In this document: in pieces, positions 17,152-25,839 of the stretch
Layout: each line of letters begins with the position of its first letter
Position numbering within the stretch: position 1 is the first letter of the stretch
Assembly (NCBI RefSeq): GCF_965279055.1
Contig: NZ_OZ257125.1
Location: 4,650,001 to 4,714,000, forward strand
DNA length: 64,000 nt
Reading direction: 5' to 3'
DNA from: Hydrocarboniphaga sp965279055
GTDB lineage: Bacteria; Pseudomonadota; Gammaproteobacteria; Nevskiales; Nevskiaceae
Made by a program: the position numbers and the translations under genes
The notes under the pieces: generated by a model
What the model was told of the DNA's origin: nothing
The model's input: only the letters and a program-made list of their open reading frames with translations
Database searches by the model: none

Positions 17152-17946
17152 ATGACGGTTTCCATGCCCCAAACCCTCGCCCCGCCGCTGGTACTGTGCA
17201 TCGCCGGCCATGATCCCAGTGGAGGCGCCGGCATCATCGCCGACGTGCAGGCGGTGACCGCGCTGGGCTGCCACCCGCTGAGCCTGATCACCTCGCTGAC
17301 CGTGCAGGACAGCCGCAACGTGCGCGAGGTCGAGGCGGTGCCGGCGGCACTGATCGAGCGCCAGCTCGAGCTGTTGCTCGACGACAGCCGCATCAGCGCC
17401 ATCAAGATCGGCCTGATCGGCGAGCCGGCGCAGGTGCCGGTGATCGCGCGCGCGATCCGGCGCTGCCGGGTGCCGGTGGTGCTCGACCCGGTGCTGCGCG
17501 CCGGCGGCGGTGGTGACCTCGCCGGCCAGGCGGTGATGCAGGCGCTGATCGAGCAGCTGCTGCCGCTGGCCACGGTCAGCACGCCCAATGCGGTCGAGGC
17601 GCGGCGCCTGGCCGCCTCCGAAGACCTCGAAACCGGCGCCGCGAAGCTGCTGGCGCTGGGCTGCCAGGCGCTGCTGATCACCGGCGGCGACGAGCCCACG
17701 CCGGGCTGGGTCTACAACACGCTGCACCGCGCCGGCGCGGTGCCGAAAACCTGGCAATGGCCGCGTCTGCCGGCCGGCTTTCACGGCAGCGGCTGCACGC
17801 TGGCCTCGGTGATCGCGGCGCGGCTGGCGCTGGGCGACGAGTTCGAAGCCGCGCTGGAGCACGCGCAGCGCTGGGTGCACGGCGCGCTGTTGCGGTCGTA
17901 TGCGATCGGCCAGGGCCGCCGCATCCCGAATCGTCTGCCGTCATGA
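17152..17946 (+). CDS. thiD: hydroxymethylpyrimidine/phosphomethylpyrimidine kinase
   Basis: Cytosolic kinase that phosphorylates HMP and HMP-phosphate to HMP-pyrophosphate for thiamine synthesis. The 264-residue ribokinase-fold protein has the N-terminal substrate motif IAGHDPSGGAGIIADVQA and TSLTVQDSR. KIGLIG, DPVLRAGGGG and the C-terminal anion-hole motif GSGCTLASVIAARLALG follow. ATG 17152 is used; ATG 17164 (MPQTLAPP) is also possible. The stop overlaps the thiE start in an ATGA junction, so the two are translationally coupled. Confidence 0.96.
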   Translation: MTVSMPQTLAPPLVLCIAGHDPSGGAGIIADVQAVTALGCHPLSLITSLTVQDSRNVREVEAVPAALIERQLELLLDDSRISAIKIGLIGEPAQVPVIARAIRRCRVPVVLDPVLRAGGGGDLAGQAVMQALIEQLLPLATVSTPNAVEARRLAASEDLETGAAKLLALGCQALLITGGDEPTPGWVYNTLHRAGAVPKTWQWPRLPAGFHGSGCTLASVIAARLALGDEFEAALEHAQRWVHGALLRSYAIGQGRRIPNRLPS

Positions 17947-18578
17947 AACGCGAACTGCGCGGCCTCTACGCGATCACCTCGCAGGCCGTCTGCGACAGCC
18001 CGTCGCGGCTCGAAGCCGGTGTCGCCGCCGCGATCGCCGGCGGCGCGCGGCTGATCCAGTACCGCGACAAGCTCGGCGACGCGGCGACGCGGCTGGCCAA
18101 TGCACAGCCGTTGCGCCAACGCTGCCGCGATGCCGGCGTACTGTTCATCGTCAATGACGACATGCAGCTGGCGGCCGCGGTCGAGGCCGACGGTGTGCAC
18201 CTGGGCAAGAGCGACGGCTCGATCGCCGCCGCGCGCGCGCGGCTCGGCGACGGCGTGCTGATCGGCGTCAGCTGCTCTGGCGATCTGGCGCGCGCGCGGG
18301 CCGCCCAGCAGCAGGGCGCCGACTACGTCGCCTTCGGCCGCTTCTACGACTCGCAGACCAAACCCGACGCGCCGCCGGCAAGCATCGAGGTGCTGCGCGA
18401 AGCCCGTGCGCAGCTGCATCTGCCGATCGTCGCCATCGGCGGCATCACGCCGGACAACGCCGCGCCGCTGCTGGCCGCCGGGGCCGACATGATCGCGGCC
18501 GTCGACGGCGTGTTCGGCGCCGCCGATATCGAGGCTGCCGCGCAGCGTTACGCGGCATTGTTCCAGCGGATGTCGTAG
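17943..18578 (+). CDS. thiE: thiamine-phosphate synthase
   Basis: Joins HMP-pyrophosphate and thiazole phosphate to thiamine monophosphate in the cytosol. The 211-residue TIM-barrel protein begins at ATG 17943, overlapping the thiD stop (ATGA). It carries LYAITSQ, LIQYRDK, FIVNDD, DGVHLGKSDG, GVSCSGDLARA, DYVAFGRFYDSQTKP and PIVAIGGITPDNAAPLLAAGADMIA, all expected active-site strands. The stop codon TAG is formed by the first bases of a family A repeat (GTAGCCC), so the last codon of the gene abuts the element. Confidence 0.96.
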   Translation: MKRELRGLYAITSQAVCDSPSRLEAGVAAAIAGGARLIQYRDKLGDAATRLANAQPLRQRCRDAGVLFIVNDDMQLAAAVEADGVHLGKSDGSIAAARARLGDGVLIGVSCSGDLARARAAQQQGADYVAFGRFYDSQTKPDAPPASIEVLREARAQLHLPIVAIGGITPDNAAPLLAAGADMIAAVDGVFGAADIEAAAQRYAALFQRMS

Positions 18579-18629
18579 CCCGGCTGAAACCCGCGGCTTT
18601 TGCTCGGTCCCGGGTTTCACCCGGGCTAC
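18575..18629. repeat. family A intergenic repeat, long copy
   Basis: Starts with GTAGCCCGGCTGAAACCC and ends with GGTTTCACCCGGGCTAC, with a 20-base insert between the halves. The left end overlaps the thiE stop codon. The arms are imperfect compared with the copy at 8115. Confidence 0.8.
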
Positions 18630-18725
18630 AACGACCGCGCTTCAGCCCCCGACACGTGACGATCAGTACAATCGGCCTATTGCCCTTTCGCCAATTCCAA
18701 CGCGGTGCCTCACGCCGCCAGGTCC

Positions 18726-20012
18726 ATGAGCCGATCAGAAGAGCTGTTCCAGCGCGCCCAGGCGCGCATCCCCGGCGGCGTCAATTCGCCGGTGCGGGCA
18801 TTCCGTTCGGTCGGCGGCACGCCGCGCTTCATCAAGGCGGCCAGCGGCGCCTGGCTGACCGACGCGGACGACAATCGCTATGTGGACTACGTCGGCAGCT
18901 GGGGGCCGATGATTCTCGGCCACCAGTACCCGGCGGTGCAGCAGGCGATCATCGAGCAGGCCCAGATCGGCGTCAGCTACGGCGCGCCGACCGAGGCCGA
19001 GGTCGAGATGGCCGACCTGTTGTGCTCACGCGTGCCGGGGCTGGACATGGTGCGCATGTGCAACAGCGGCACCGAGGCGACGATGAGCGCGCTGCGCCTG
19101 GCGCGCGGCGCGACCGGGCGCGACTACATCCTCAAGTTCGAAGGCTGCTACCACGGCCACGGCGACGCGCTGCTGGTCAAGGCCGGCTCCGGTCTGCTGA
19201 CCTTCGGCGTGCCGACCTCACCGGGCGTGCCGGCGGACCTGGCCAAGTACACGCTGACCGCGACCTACAACGACCTGGCCTCGGCGCAGGCGCTGTTCGC
19301 GGAACATAAGGACAAGATCGCCGCGATCATCGTCGAGCCGGTCGCCGGCAACATGAACTGCGTGCTGCCGGTGCCGGGTTTTCTCGATGGCCTGCGCGGG
19401 CTCTGCGACGACAGCGGCGCGTTGCTGATCTTCGACGAGGTCATGACCGGCTTCCGCGTCGGCCCGCGCTGTGCCACCGGCCTGTACGGCGTGCGCGCCG
19501 ACCTGATCACGCTCGGCAAGATCATCGGCGGCGGTCTGCCGGTGGGTGCCTTCGGCGGCTCGCGCCGGGTCATGGAGCAGCTGGCGCCGATCGGCCCGGT
19601 CTACCAGGCCGGAACGCTGTCGGGTAATCCGCTGGCGATGGCCGCGGGCCTGGCGATCCTGCGCGCGCTGGACGACGAAGCGCTCTATTCGAGGCTCGAA
19701 GCCAGCACGTCGAAGCTGCTCGATGGCCTGAAACAAGCCGCCGAAGAGGCGGGCATCGCGTTCACGACGACCCAGGTCGGCAGCATGTTCGGCCTGTACT
19801 TCGGTCACGGCCCGATCCACGGCCTGGCCGATGTCTCGGCCTGCGATGGCGAGCGCTTCAAGCGCTTCTTCCACTTGATGCTGGATCGCGGCGTCTACCT
19901 GGCGCCGTCGGCGTTCGAGGCCGGCTTCATGTCGGCGGCGCATGGCGAGGCCGAGATCGCCCACACGCTGGATGCGGCCCGCGCCAGCTTTGCCGCCCTC
20001 GCCGCCGGTTAG
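18726..20012 (+). CDS. hemL: glutamate-1-semialdehyde 2,1-aminomutase
   Basis: PLP enzyme that converts glutamate-1-semialdehyde to 5-aminolevulinate, the C5-route precursor of haem. ATG 18726 gives 428 residues starting SRSEELFQRAQARIPGGVNSPVRAF, which is diagnostic in two blocks. YVGSWGPMILGH, RMCNSGTEATMSALRLARGATGR (PLP phosphate site), EGCYHGH, the IFDEVMTGFR strand and LGKIIGGGLPVGAFGG with the Schiff-base Lys265 are all present. It follows thiDE after a repeat, the common gammaproteobacterial order. hemF, later in the same pathway, lies at 61353. Confidence 0.97.
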   Translation: MSRSEELFQRAQARIPGGVNSPVRAFRSVGGTPRFIKAASGAWLTDADDNRYVDYVGSWGPMILGHQYPAVQQAIIEQAQIGVSYGAPTEAEVEMADLLCSRVPGLDMVRMCNSGTEATMSALRLARGATGRDYILKFEGCYHGHGDALLVKAGSGLLTFGVPTSPGVPADLAKYTLTATYNDLASAQALFAEHKDKIAAIIVEPVAGNMNCVLPVPGFLDGLRGLCDDSGALLIFDEVMTGFRVGPRCATGLYGVRADLITLGKIIGGGLPVGAFGGSRRVMEQLAPIGPVYQAGTLSGNPLAMAAGLAILRALDDEALYSRLEASTSKLLDGLKQAAEEAGIAFTTTQVGSMFGLYFGHGPIHGLADVSACDGERFKRFFHLMLDRGVYLAPSAFEAGFMSAAHGEAEIAHTLDAARASFAALAAG

Positions 20013-20029
20013 CCCAAGCGCCGCGCGCC

Positions 20030-22093
20030 GTGCTGGAGAACGCCCAGGCGTTTCTCGACTGGATCGCCGCCCATCCGGGCCTGGCGCTGGGCCTGCTGTT
20101 CTTCGCCTCGCTGTTCGATGCGCTGTTCATCGTCGGCGCCTTCGTGCCGGCCTCGATCTTCCTGTTCGGCGTCGGCGCGCTGATCGCGCTGGGCTCGCTG
20201 GAGCTGTGGGAGACCGCGGCGGTCGCGGCCGCCGGCGCGCTGATCGGCGACGGCATTTCGTTCTGGGTCGGCCGCCACTACGGCGAGCGCCTGTTCAACA
20301 TGCCGCTGATGCTGCGCCATCCGGAGTTCGTCGCCGCCGGCCGCAAGTTCTTCGAGCGCCACGGCGGCAAGGGCATCTGGCTGGCCCGTTTCCTGGGCCC
20401 GGTGCGCTCGGTGACGCCGGCGATCGCCGGTGCCTCGGGCATGGCGCTGTGGCAGTTCGCGCTGATCGACGTCAGCGCCGCTTATCTCTGGGCTCTGATC
20501 TACATCCTGCCCGGCGTGCTGTTCGGCGCCAGCATGGGCCTGGCGGCGGAAGTGGCGACGCGTCTGGCCGGGCTGCTGGTGCTGGTGTTCGTGCTCGGCG
20601 GCGCGATCTTCTGGCTGGTGCCGCTGATCATGTCGGCACTACAGCGCAACGCCGAACACTGGCTGGGCCCGGTGCTGGACTGGAGCCGCCGCCATCGCCA
20701 TCTGGGCCGCTTCGGCGCGGCGCTGGCCGACCCGCAGCAGCCGGAAACGCCGGCGCTGGCCGCGGTCGCGCTGATGCTGGTGATCTTCGGCGGCCTGTGG
20801 CTGTTCACGCTGGCCGACGCGGCCGGCCATCCCTACCCGTCGCCGGTCGATGCGGTGATCTACCAGACCCTGCACGACCTGCAGACGCCCTGGGGCAATG
20901 TGCTGGCCTACGCGATCGCGCAGCTCGGCAGCCCCTGGGTCTACGGGCCGGTGGCGATCGCGGTGCTCGGCTCGCTGCTGGCGCGGCGGCGCAACCGCGC
21001 GGCGGCGCACTGGATCGCCGCGCTGGCCTTCGGCGGCCTGATTTCACTGGGCCTGCACGCGGTGCCGATCCGCCCGGCGCCAGCCACCTACTACCACGGC
21101 GTCGGCGCCGCAGCGCTGCCGCGCGACCTGGTGATGATCATCGTCATCTACGGTTTCATGGCGGTACTGATGGCGACGCAGCGGCCGCAGCGGCTGCGGC
21201 GGCGCCTCTACATCGGCATCACCGTGCTGGTGTCGATGATCCTGCTGTCGCGGCTGTACCTGGGCATCGAGTGGTGGAGCCTGACGCTGTTTTCGATCGC
21301 GGTGTCGCTGCTGTGGCTGGGGGCGCTGGGCCTGGGCTACCGGCGGCATCGGCCGGAGCGGCTGTTCGCGCGCGGCTTCCTGCTGCCGGTGGGCCTGGTG
21401 TTCGTGATCGCTGCCGGCGTGCGCTGGGGTAGCGACGCGCCGCTGCCGGACCGGCCGTTCGCGATCGCGCACGAGCAGGAGATCCAGGGCGCGGCCTGGT
21501 GGACCGGTGGCTGGCAGCAGCTGCCGCAGCAGCGCGTCGATCTGCGCGGACGCAGCGGCACCGCCTTCAACCTGCAGTGGGCCGGCGACCTGGGCCGCAT
21601 CGCCGAAGGCCTCAAGGCCAGCGGCTGGCAGCCGCTGGCCGAGCCTTCCGGCGGCAACCTGCTGCGCTGGCTGACCACCAGCAGCACCGTCGACCTGCTG
21701 CCGCTGCTGCCGCAGGTCCATGCCGGCCGCCATCCGCAGCTGGCGTTGCGCCATGCGATCGACGGCGACAAGCAAATGGTGATCCGGCTGTGGGATTCGG
21801 GCTGGAAGCTCGGGGACGCCAGCAGCCCGGGCGTGCCGGTGTGGCTGGGCATGCTCAGCACGCAGACCGCGCGCACCTATTACCGCCTGTTCCGCTACCC
21901 GGTCACCGATCGCGCGCCACCGATCGACTTCAACGCGCCGCCGCCCTTTGCGCAGCGCCAGGTGCAGGCGCCGGGCGGCTCGCTGTGGCTGATCGCCGAG
22001 AACCCGAGCCTATACACTGCCGCCTATCGCGACACCGGCGCCGTGCTCCCCGAGCCGCTGCCGGCTCCCGCCGCCCCCACACCGCAACCTTAA
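20030..22093 (+). CDS. LssY-like membrane protein: DedA domain, degenerate PAP2 domain, LssY C-terminal domain
   Basis: A 687-residue multidomain inner-membrane protein. Residues 1-210 are a DedA/SNARE-associated lipid scramblase-like domain (FFASLFDALFIVGAFVPAS, GDGISFWVGRHYGE, RFLGPVRSVTPAIAGASGM). Residues about 240-450 have the helix pattern of a PAP2 phosphatase. From about 480 on comes a soluble LssY-C-like domain. The PAP2 motifs are degraded: the PSGH position reads PRDL (364-367), and the SR(x5)H(x3)D motif reads SRLYLGIEWWSL, so His is Glu414 and Asp is Leu418. A phosphatase role is therefore doubtful; lipid transport is more likely. The start is GTG 20030, as no ATG is available before the first helix. 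ftsY follows 15 bases downstream. Confidence 0.85.
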   Translation: MLENAQAFLDWIAAHPGLALGLLFFASLFDALFIVGAFVPASIFLFGVGALIALGSLELWETAAVAAAGALIGDGISFWVGRHYGERLFNMPLMLRHPEFVAAGRKFFERHGGKGIWLARFLGPVRSVTPAIAGASGMALWQFALIDVSAAYLWALIYILPGVLFGASMGLAAEVATRLAGLLVLVFVLGGAIFWLVPLIMSALQRNAEHWLGPVLDWSRRHRHLGRFGAALADPQQPETPALAAVALMLVIFGGLWLFTLADAAGHPYPSPVDAVIYQTLHDLQTPWGNVLAYAIAQLGSPWVYGPVAIAVLGSLLARRRNRAAAHWIAALAFGGLISLGLHAVPIRPAPATYYHGVGAAALPRDLVMIIVIYGFMAVLMATQRPQRLRRRLYIGITVLVSMILLSRLYLGIEWWSLTLFSIAVSLLWLGALGLGYRRHRPERLFARGFLLPVGLVFVIAAGVRWGSDAPLPDRPFAIAHEQEIQGAAWWTGGWQQLPQQRVDLRGRSGTAFNLQWAGDLGRIAEGLKASGWQPLAEPSGGNLLRWLTTSSTVDLLPLLPQVHAGRHPQLALRHAIDGDKQMVIRLWDSGWKLGDASSPGVPVWLGMLSTQTARTYYRLFRYPVTDRAPPIDFNAPPPFAQRQVQAPGGSLWLIAENPSLYTAAYRDTGAVLPEPLPAPAAPTPQP

Positions 22094-22108
22094 AGACGAC
22101 GCTCCGGC

Positions 22109-23044
22109 ATGGCCGATCTGCTTTCCAAGTTCCGCACCAGGCTCAACAAGGGCCTGGGCGGCGACAGCTGGCTGACGCGCGACATCGGCACGCTGTTCAG
22201 CGGCGCGGCGCTGAGCGCGGATGCGCTGGAGGAGCTGGAGACGCGGCTGCTGATGGCCGACGCCGGCCTTGAAGCCACCACCTGGCTGCTCGACCGGCTC
22301 AAAACCGAAATCGACGCCGGCAAGATCAAGACCGAAAAGCAGCTGCGCGATTCGCTGAAGAAGTCGCTGCTGGAACTGCTGCTGCCGATCGCGCAGCCTT
22401 TGAAAATTCCCGCCTTCATCCGCCCGTATATCTTGTTCGTCGTCGGGGTCAACGGCGTCGGCAAGACCACCACGATCGGCAAGCTGGCGCAGCGGTTCAA
22501 GAATGAAAAACTGTCGGTGTTGCTCGCCGCCGGCGACACCTTCCGCGCCGCGGCGGTGCAACAGCTGACGACCTGGGCGGATCGTACCGGCACACCGATC
22601 CTGTCGCAGGGCGAAGGCGCGGATTCCGCCAGCGTGATCTTCGACGCGGTGCAATCGGCCAAGGCGCGCGGCATCGACATGGTCATCGCCGACACCGCCG
22701 GGCGCCTGCATACGCAAAGCCATCTGATGGACGAGCTGCGCAAGATCAAGCGCGTGATCCAGAAGCATGATCAGTTCGCACCGCACGAAGTGCTGCTGGT
22801 GGTGGATGCCACCACCGGCCAGAACGCGCTGAACCAGGCGATCCAGTTTCACGAAGCGATCGGCCTGACCGGCATTGCCGTGACCAAGCTCGACGGCACG
22901 GCCAAGGGCGGCATCCTGCTGGCGATCGCGCGGCGCATGGCGCTGCCGATACGCTACGTCGGCATCGGCGAGGCCGTCGAGGATCTGGAAGTGTTCGATG
23001 CCGCGGTCTACGTCGATTCGCTGATCGGAGGCAGCACCGAATGA
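22109..23044 (+). CDS. ftsY: signal recognition particle receptor FtsY
   Basis: SRP GTPase that docks ribosome-SRP complexes at the inner membrane for co-translational insertion. The 311-residue NG-domain protein has an N-domain (residues about 1-95) and G motifs GVNGVGKTTTIGKLA (G1), AGDTFRAAAVQQL (insertion box), DTAGRLHT (G3) and TKLDGTAKGG (G4), then the closing GIGEAVEDLEVFD. The long acidic A domain of the E. coli protein is missing; only about a dozen residues (MADLLSKFRTRL) precede the N-domain. The stop overlaps the ftsE start (ATGA). Confidence 0.97.
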   Translation: MADLLSKFRTRLNKGLGGDSWLTRDIGTLFSGAALSADALEELETRLLMADAGLEATTWLLDRLKTEIDAGKIKTEKQLRDSLKKSLLELLLPIAQPLKIPAFIRPYILFVVGVNGVGKTTTIGKLAQRFKNEKLSVLLAAGDTFRAAAVQQLTTWADRTGTPILSQGEGADSASVIFDAVQSAKARGIDMVIADTAGRLHTQSHLMDELRKIKRVIQKHDQFAPHEVLLVVDATTGQNALNQAIQFHEAIGLTGIAVTKLDGTAKGGILLAIARRMALPIRYVGIGEAVEDLEVFDAAVYVDSLIGGSTE

Positions 23045-23754
23045 GCCAGGCGATCGTGCAGTTTTCGCAGGTGTATCACCGCTACGACGGCGGCGGCGGC
23101 GACGTGCTCAGCGGCGTCGACTTCCAGCTCGACGCCGGCGAAATGGTGTTTTTAACCGGCGCCTCCGGGGCTGGCAAGTCGACGATGCTGCGGCTGATCG
23201 CGCTGCTGTCGCGCGCCTCGCGCGGCCAGATCGTCGTCGCCGGCAGCAATCTCGCGCAACTGCCGCGCAGCCAGATCGCGCCGTACCGGCAGCAGATCGG
23301 CATGATTTTCCAGAATTTCAATCTGCTCAACGATCGCAGCGTGTTCGACAACGTCGCGCTGCCGCTGGTGATCCGCGGCCACTCGCATCAGGACATCGGC
23401 CGCCGCGTTCGCGCCGCGCTCGATACGGTGGGCTTGCTCAATCGCGAGCGTGCACGTCCCGAGACCTTGTCCGGCGGTGAACAGCAGCGCGTTGGCATCG
23501 CGCGTGCGGTGGTCACCAAGCCGCTGCTGCTGCTCGCCGACGAGCCCACCGGCAATCTCGACCCGGTGATGGCGCAGGAAGTAATGCGCCTGTTCGAGCG
23601 CTTCAACGACGTCGGCGTCAGCGTGCTGGTGGCGACACACGCGATCGACCTTATCGAGCGCATGGACCGGCGCATCGTGCATCTCGAAGACGGCCGCATC
23701 GTCAGCGGCGTGAAGATGGCGGCCGCGTCGAAGCTGCCGCTGGGAGTGCTGTGA
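23041..23754 (+). CDS. ftsE: cell-division ATP-binding protein FtsE
   Basis: ATPase of the FtsEX complex, which recruits and activates septal peptidoglycan hydrolases. The 237-residue ABC domain shows Walker A GASGAGKST, the Q-loop FQNFNLL, signature LSGGEQQRVGIARA, Walker B LLLADEPTGNLD and the H-loop ATHAIDL. ATG 23041 overlaps the ftsY stop, and the stop TGA shares a base with the ftsX ATG. The last 15 or so residues (VKMAAASKLPLGVL) are longer than in E. coli. Confidence 0.97.
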   Translation: MSQAIVQFSQVYHRYDGGGGDVLSGVDFQLDAGEMVFLTGASGAGKSTMLRLIALLSRASRGQIVVAGSNLAQLPRSQIAPYRQQIGMIFQNFNLLNDRSVFDNVALPLVIRGHSHQDIGRRVRAALDTVGLLNRERARPETLSGGEQQRVGIARAVVTKPLLLLADEPTGNLDPVMAQEVMRLFERFNDVGVSVLVATHAIDLIERMDRRIVHLEDGRIVSGVKMAAASKLPLGVL

Positions 23755-24719
23755 TGGCGCGCGCTCAATCGCAAAACAACGCAGCCGAATCCGCGCCGCC
23801 AAGCTGGCTGACGCGCGTCGCCCAGGAACATGCGCGCGTGTTTTTCTTCTCGCTCGGCAAGCTGGTCGCGCACAAGGGCAGCTCGCTGCTGACCGCGGCG
23901 GTGATCGGCATCGCGCTGGCCCTTCCGGCGGCGCTGCACCTGGCCGTCAACAACTTCCAGCGCCTGGCCTACACCTGGCAGAACGATCTGCAGCTGTCGC
24001 TGTTCCTCAAAGACAGCGTGGACGAAGCCAGCGGCCGTCAGCTCACGCAACAGCTCGCGTCGCGCGACGGTGTGAAGGCCGCACGCTACATCTCGCGCGA
24101 ACAGTCCGCCGCCGAATTCCGTGAACTCTCCGGCTTCGGCGAAGTGCTGGACCTGCTCGAACACAATCCGCTGCCGGCGGTGATCGTGGTCTCGCCCGAT
24201 GCCTCGCGCAGCGCCGCGCAAGTCACCGTGCTGGCGCAGGCGCTGGCGGCGCTGCCCGAAGTCGAGCTGTCGCAGATGGACCAGCAATGGCTGCAGCGCC
24301 TGCAGTCGCTGCTGTCGATATTCGAGCGCGTGGTGATGATGGCCGCGGCGCTGCTCGGTGTCGCGGTGCTGGTGATCGTCGGCAACACGCTGCGGCTGGA
24401 CATCGAAGCGCGCCGCGACGAAATCATCGTCATGAAACTGATAGGCGCACCGGATGGCTTCATCCGCCGCCCGTTCCTGTATGGCGGCTGCTGGCTGGGC
24501 CTGCTCGGCGGCTGGGTGGCGCTGCTGCTGCTGACCGTCGGCCTCGCCGTGCTGCAGGCGCCGGCGCGTGAACTCGCCGCGCTTTACCAGAGCGACTTCA
24601 CGATCCAGGGGCCTTCGGCCGGCAGCGTGCTGATGATCATCGCCGGCGGCGTGCTGCTGGGTTTGGTCGCCGCCTGGTGGACGGTGACACGGCATCTGGC
24701 GGCGATCGAGCCGAGCTGA
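23754..24719 (+). CDS. ftsX: cell-division protein FtsX (permease-like)
   Basis: Four-helix membrane partner of FtsE that signals to periplasmic amidase activators during septation. ATG 23754 gives 321 residues with a cytoplasmic N-tail and helix 1 at about residues 42-62. The periplasmic PLD domain (about 63-205) has LQLSLFLKDSVDE, AARYISREQSAAEFRELSGFGE in two parts, and LEHNPLPAVIVV. Three C-terminal helices follow, with the conserved EARRDEIIVMKLIGAPDGFIRRPFLYGG loop. A family A repeat and a strong terminator come next. rpoH, the neighbour in E. coli, is absent. Confidence 0.96.
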   Translation: MARAQSQNNAAESAPPSWLTRVAQEHARVFFFSLGKLVAHKGSSLLTAAVIGIALALPAALHLAVNNFQRLAYTWQNDLQLSLFLKDSVDEASGRQLTQQLASRDGVKAARYISREQSAAEFRELSGFGEVLDLLEHNPLPAVIVVSPDASRSAAQVTVLAQALAALPEVELSQMDQQWLQRLQSLLSIFERVVMMAAALLGVAVLVIVGNTLRLDIEARRDEIIVMKLIGAPDGFIRRPFLYGGCWLGLLGGWVALLLLTVGLAVLQAPARELAALYQSDFTIQGPSAGSVLMIIAGGVLLGLVAAWWTVTRHLAAIEPS

Positions 24720-24740
24720 AACCCGCTGCGGTTCGCTGGC

Positions 24741-24801
24741 GTGGCCCGGGTGAAACCCGGGATGACGGATGGAACCAAAACCCGGATTTCATCCGGGCTA
24801 C
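24741..24801. repeat. family A intergenic repeat, long copy
   Basis: GTGGCCCGGGTGAAACCCGGG and the closing CCCGGATTTCATCCGGGCTAC flank a spacer. It lies after ftsX and just before a T-tract hairpin terminator. Confidence 0.8.
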
Positions 24802-24808
24802 GCAACAA

Positions 24809-24834
24809 AAAAAGCCGGCTTTCGCCGGCTTTTT
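24809..24834. terminator. bidirectional rho-independent terminator
   Basis: AAAAAGCCGGC pairs with GCCGGCTTTTT around a four-base loop, with T-runs reading in both directions. It serves ftsX on the plus strand and the cytochrome gene at 24852 on the minus strand. Confidence 0.9.
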
Positions 24835-24851
24835 GTTTCACCACTGTTCGC

Positions 24852-25238
24852 TTACTTCGCGGTGGGCGCGCCGGACGGCGGCAGCTCGAAGGTATACAGC
24901 GGCGATGGCTGGTGCGCGAAGTACTGCGCCAGCGCGGTGATGTCGGCGTCGCTCAGGTTCGCGGCCTGGGCCTTCATCACCGCGTTCTTGCGCTCGCCGG
25001 TCTTGTAGGCCTTGAGTGCATGCTCGATGTAGTTGGCGTACTGGCCGGCCAGCACCGGGTATTCCGGCAGGATCGGCTTGGCGCCGTGTTCGCCGTGGCA
25101 GGACTGGCACACCGGCAGCAGCTTGTCGACGGCCGGCGCGGCTGCGGCGGCTTCGTGTTCGGCGGCGCGCGCCGTGGCGCTCAGGCTCAGCGCGAGGCTT
25201 GCGCCGATCAGCAGGAACTTGTGGGTCAGGAGGCTCAT
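24852..25238 (-). CDS. c-type cytochrome (monohaem, class I)
   Basis: Small periplasmic electron carrier. ATG 25238 gives 128 residues: signal peptide to about residue 24 (LLIGASLALSLSATARA), haem attachment motif CQSCHGEHG near residue 48, and a methionine candidate for the sixth ligand in VMKAQAANLSD. A GTG at 25253 would overlap the upstream gene stop (GTGA) and add five residues; I prefer the ATG because it starts directly at the signal peptide. It is co-transcribed with a second monohaem cytochrome directly upstream. The pair resembles the two halves of cytochrome c4 split into separate genes. Confidence 0.88.
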   Translation of the reverse strand: MSLLTHKFLLIGASLALSLSATARAAEHEAAAAAPAVDKLLPVCQSCHGEHGAKPILPEYPVLAGQYANYIEHALKAYKTGERKNAVMKAQAANLSDADITALAQYFAHQPSPLYTFELPPSGAPTAK

Positions 25239-25249
25239 CTGGGCGCTCT

Positions 25250-25582
25250 TCACTTATCGATCTTGTTGCGCGGCGCGCTCGTCAGGAAGGCGGCGATGTC
25301 TTCCATGTCCTGGTCGGTCATGCTGGCGGCCTGGGCGTGCATCGTCGGATGCGCGCGGTCGCCGGACTTGTATTCCTTCAACGCGGCGACGATGTAGCCG
25401 GGCTGCTGGCCGCCGAGCTTGGGCACGCGGTAGTTCGGATAGGCATTGGAGTAGAACGGAATGCCGTGGCAACCGACGCAGGTATCGGCCTTGTCACGGC
25501 CAACGACCGGATCGCCGGCCGCTGCCGCAGGCAGGCTGAGCAAAGCGGCAAGGGCCAGGATGCCCCGACGCGCGAGTTTCAT
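25250..25582 (-). CDS. c-type cytochrome (monohaem, class I)
   Basis: Periplasmic monohaem cytochrome of 110 residues, first gene of a two-cytochrome operon. ATG 25582 has GGGAG upstream and starts a clear signal peptide (MKLARRGILALAALLSLPAAAAG). The haem site is CVGCHGIPF, and the distal segment HPTMHAQAASMTDQDMEDIAAFL in two blocks supplies the axial Met. The sequence around the haem (SNAYPNYRVPKLGGQQPGYI) is of the c553/c4 type. The partner oxidase or reductase is not in the window. Confidence 0.9.
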   Translation of the reverse strand: MKLARRGILALAALLSLPAAAAGDPVVGRDKADTCVGCHGIPFYSNAYPNYRVPKLGGQQPGYIVAALKEYKSGDRAHPTMHAQAASMTDQDMEDIAAFLTSAPRNKIDK

Positions 25583-25752
25583 ACCGTCAACTCCCAGGAT
25601 ACTTTTTTGGTGTCTGACCACGATAAAAGCCCTGGCGCGGTGGCTTGGCACTGATGGCCGGGCTGTTGCAGCACGAAATTGTCGGGGATTCAGCATCGTG
25701 GGTCAACGCGGATCGTACGGCGGCCGGCAATCGCGAGGCTTTCACCGACGAT

Positions 25753-25761
25753 TGCTATAGT
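25753..25761 (+). promoter_or_regulatory. candidate extended -10 promoter for ppx
   Basis: TGCTATAGT resembles an extended -10 (TGnTATAAT) about 80 bases before the ppx start. No good -35 is seen at 17 bases. This is a weak call from pattern alone. Confidence 0.3.
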
Positions 25762-25839
25762 CCGATTTCGAGCGGGGGCGCCATCGCGCCTTTGTGATTT
25801 TATATTGACTTGCGCACCAACCACGGCGAATTCATCACT

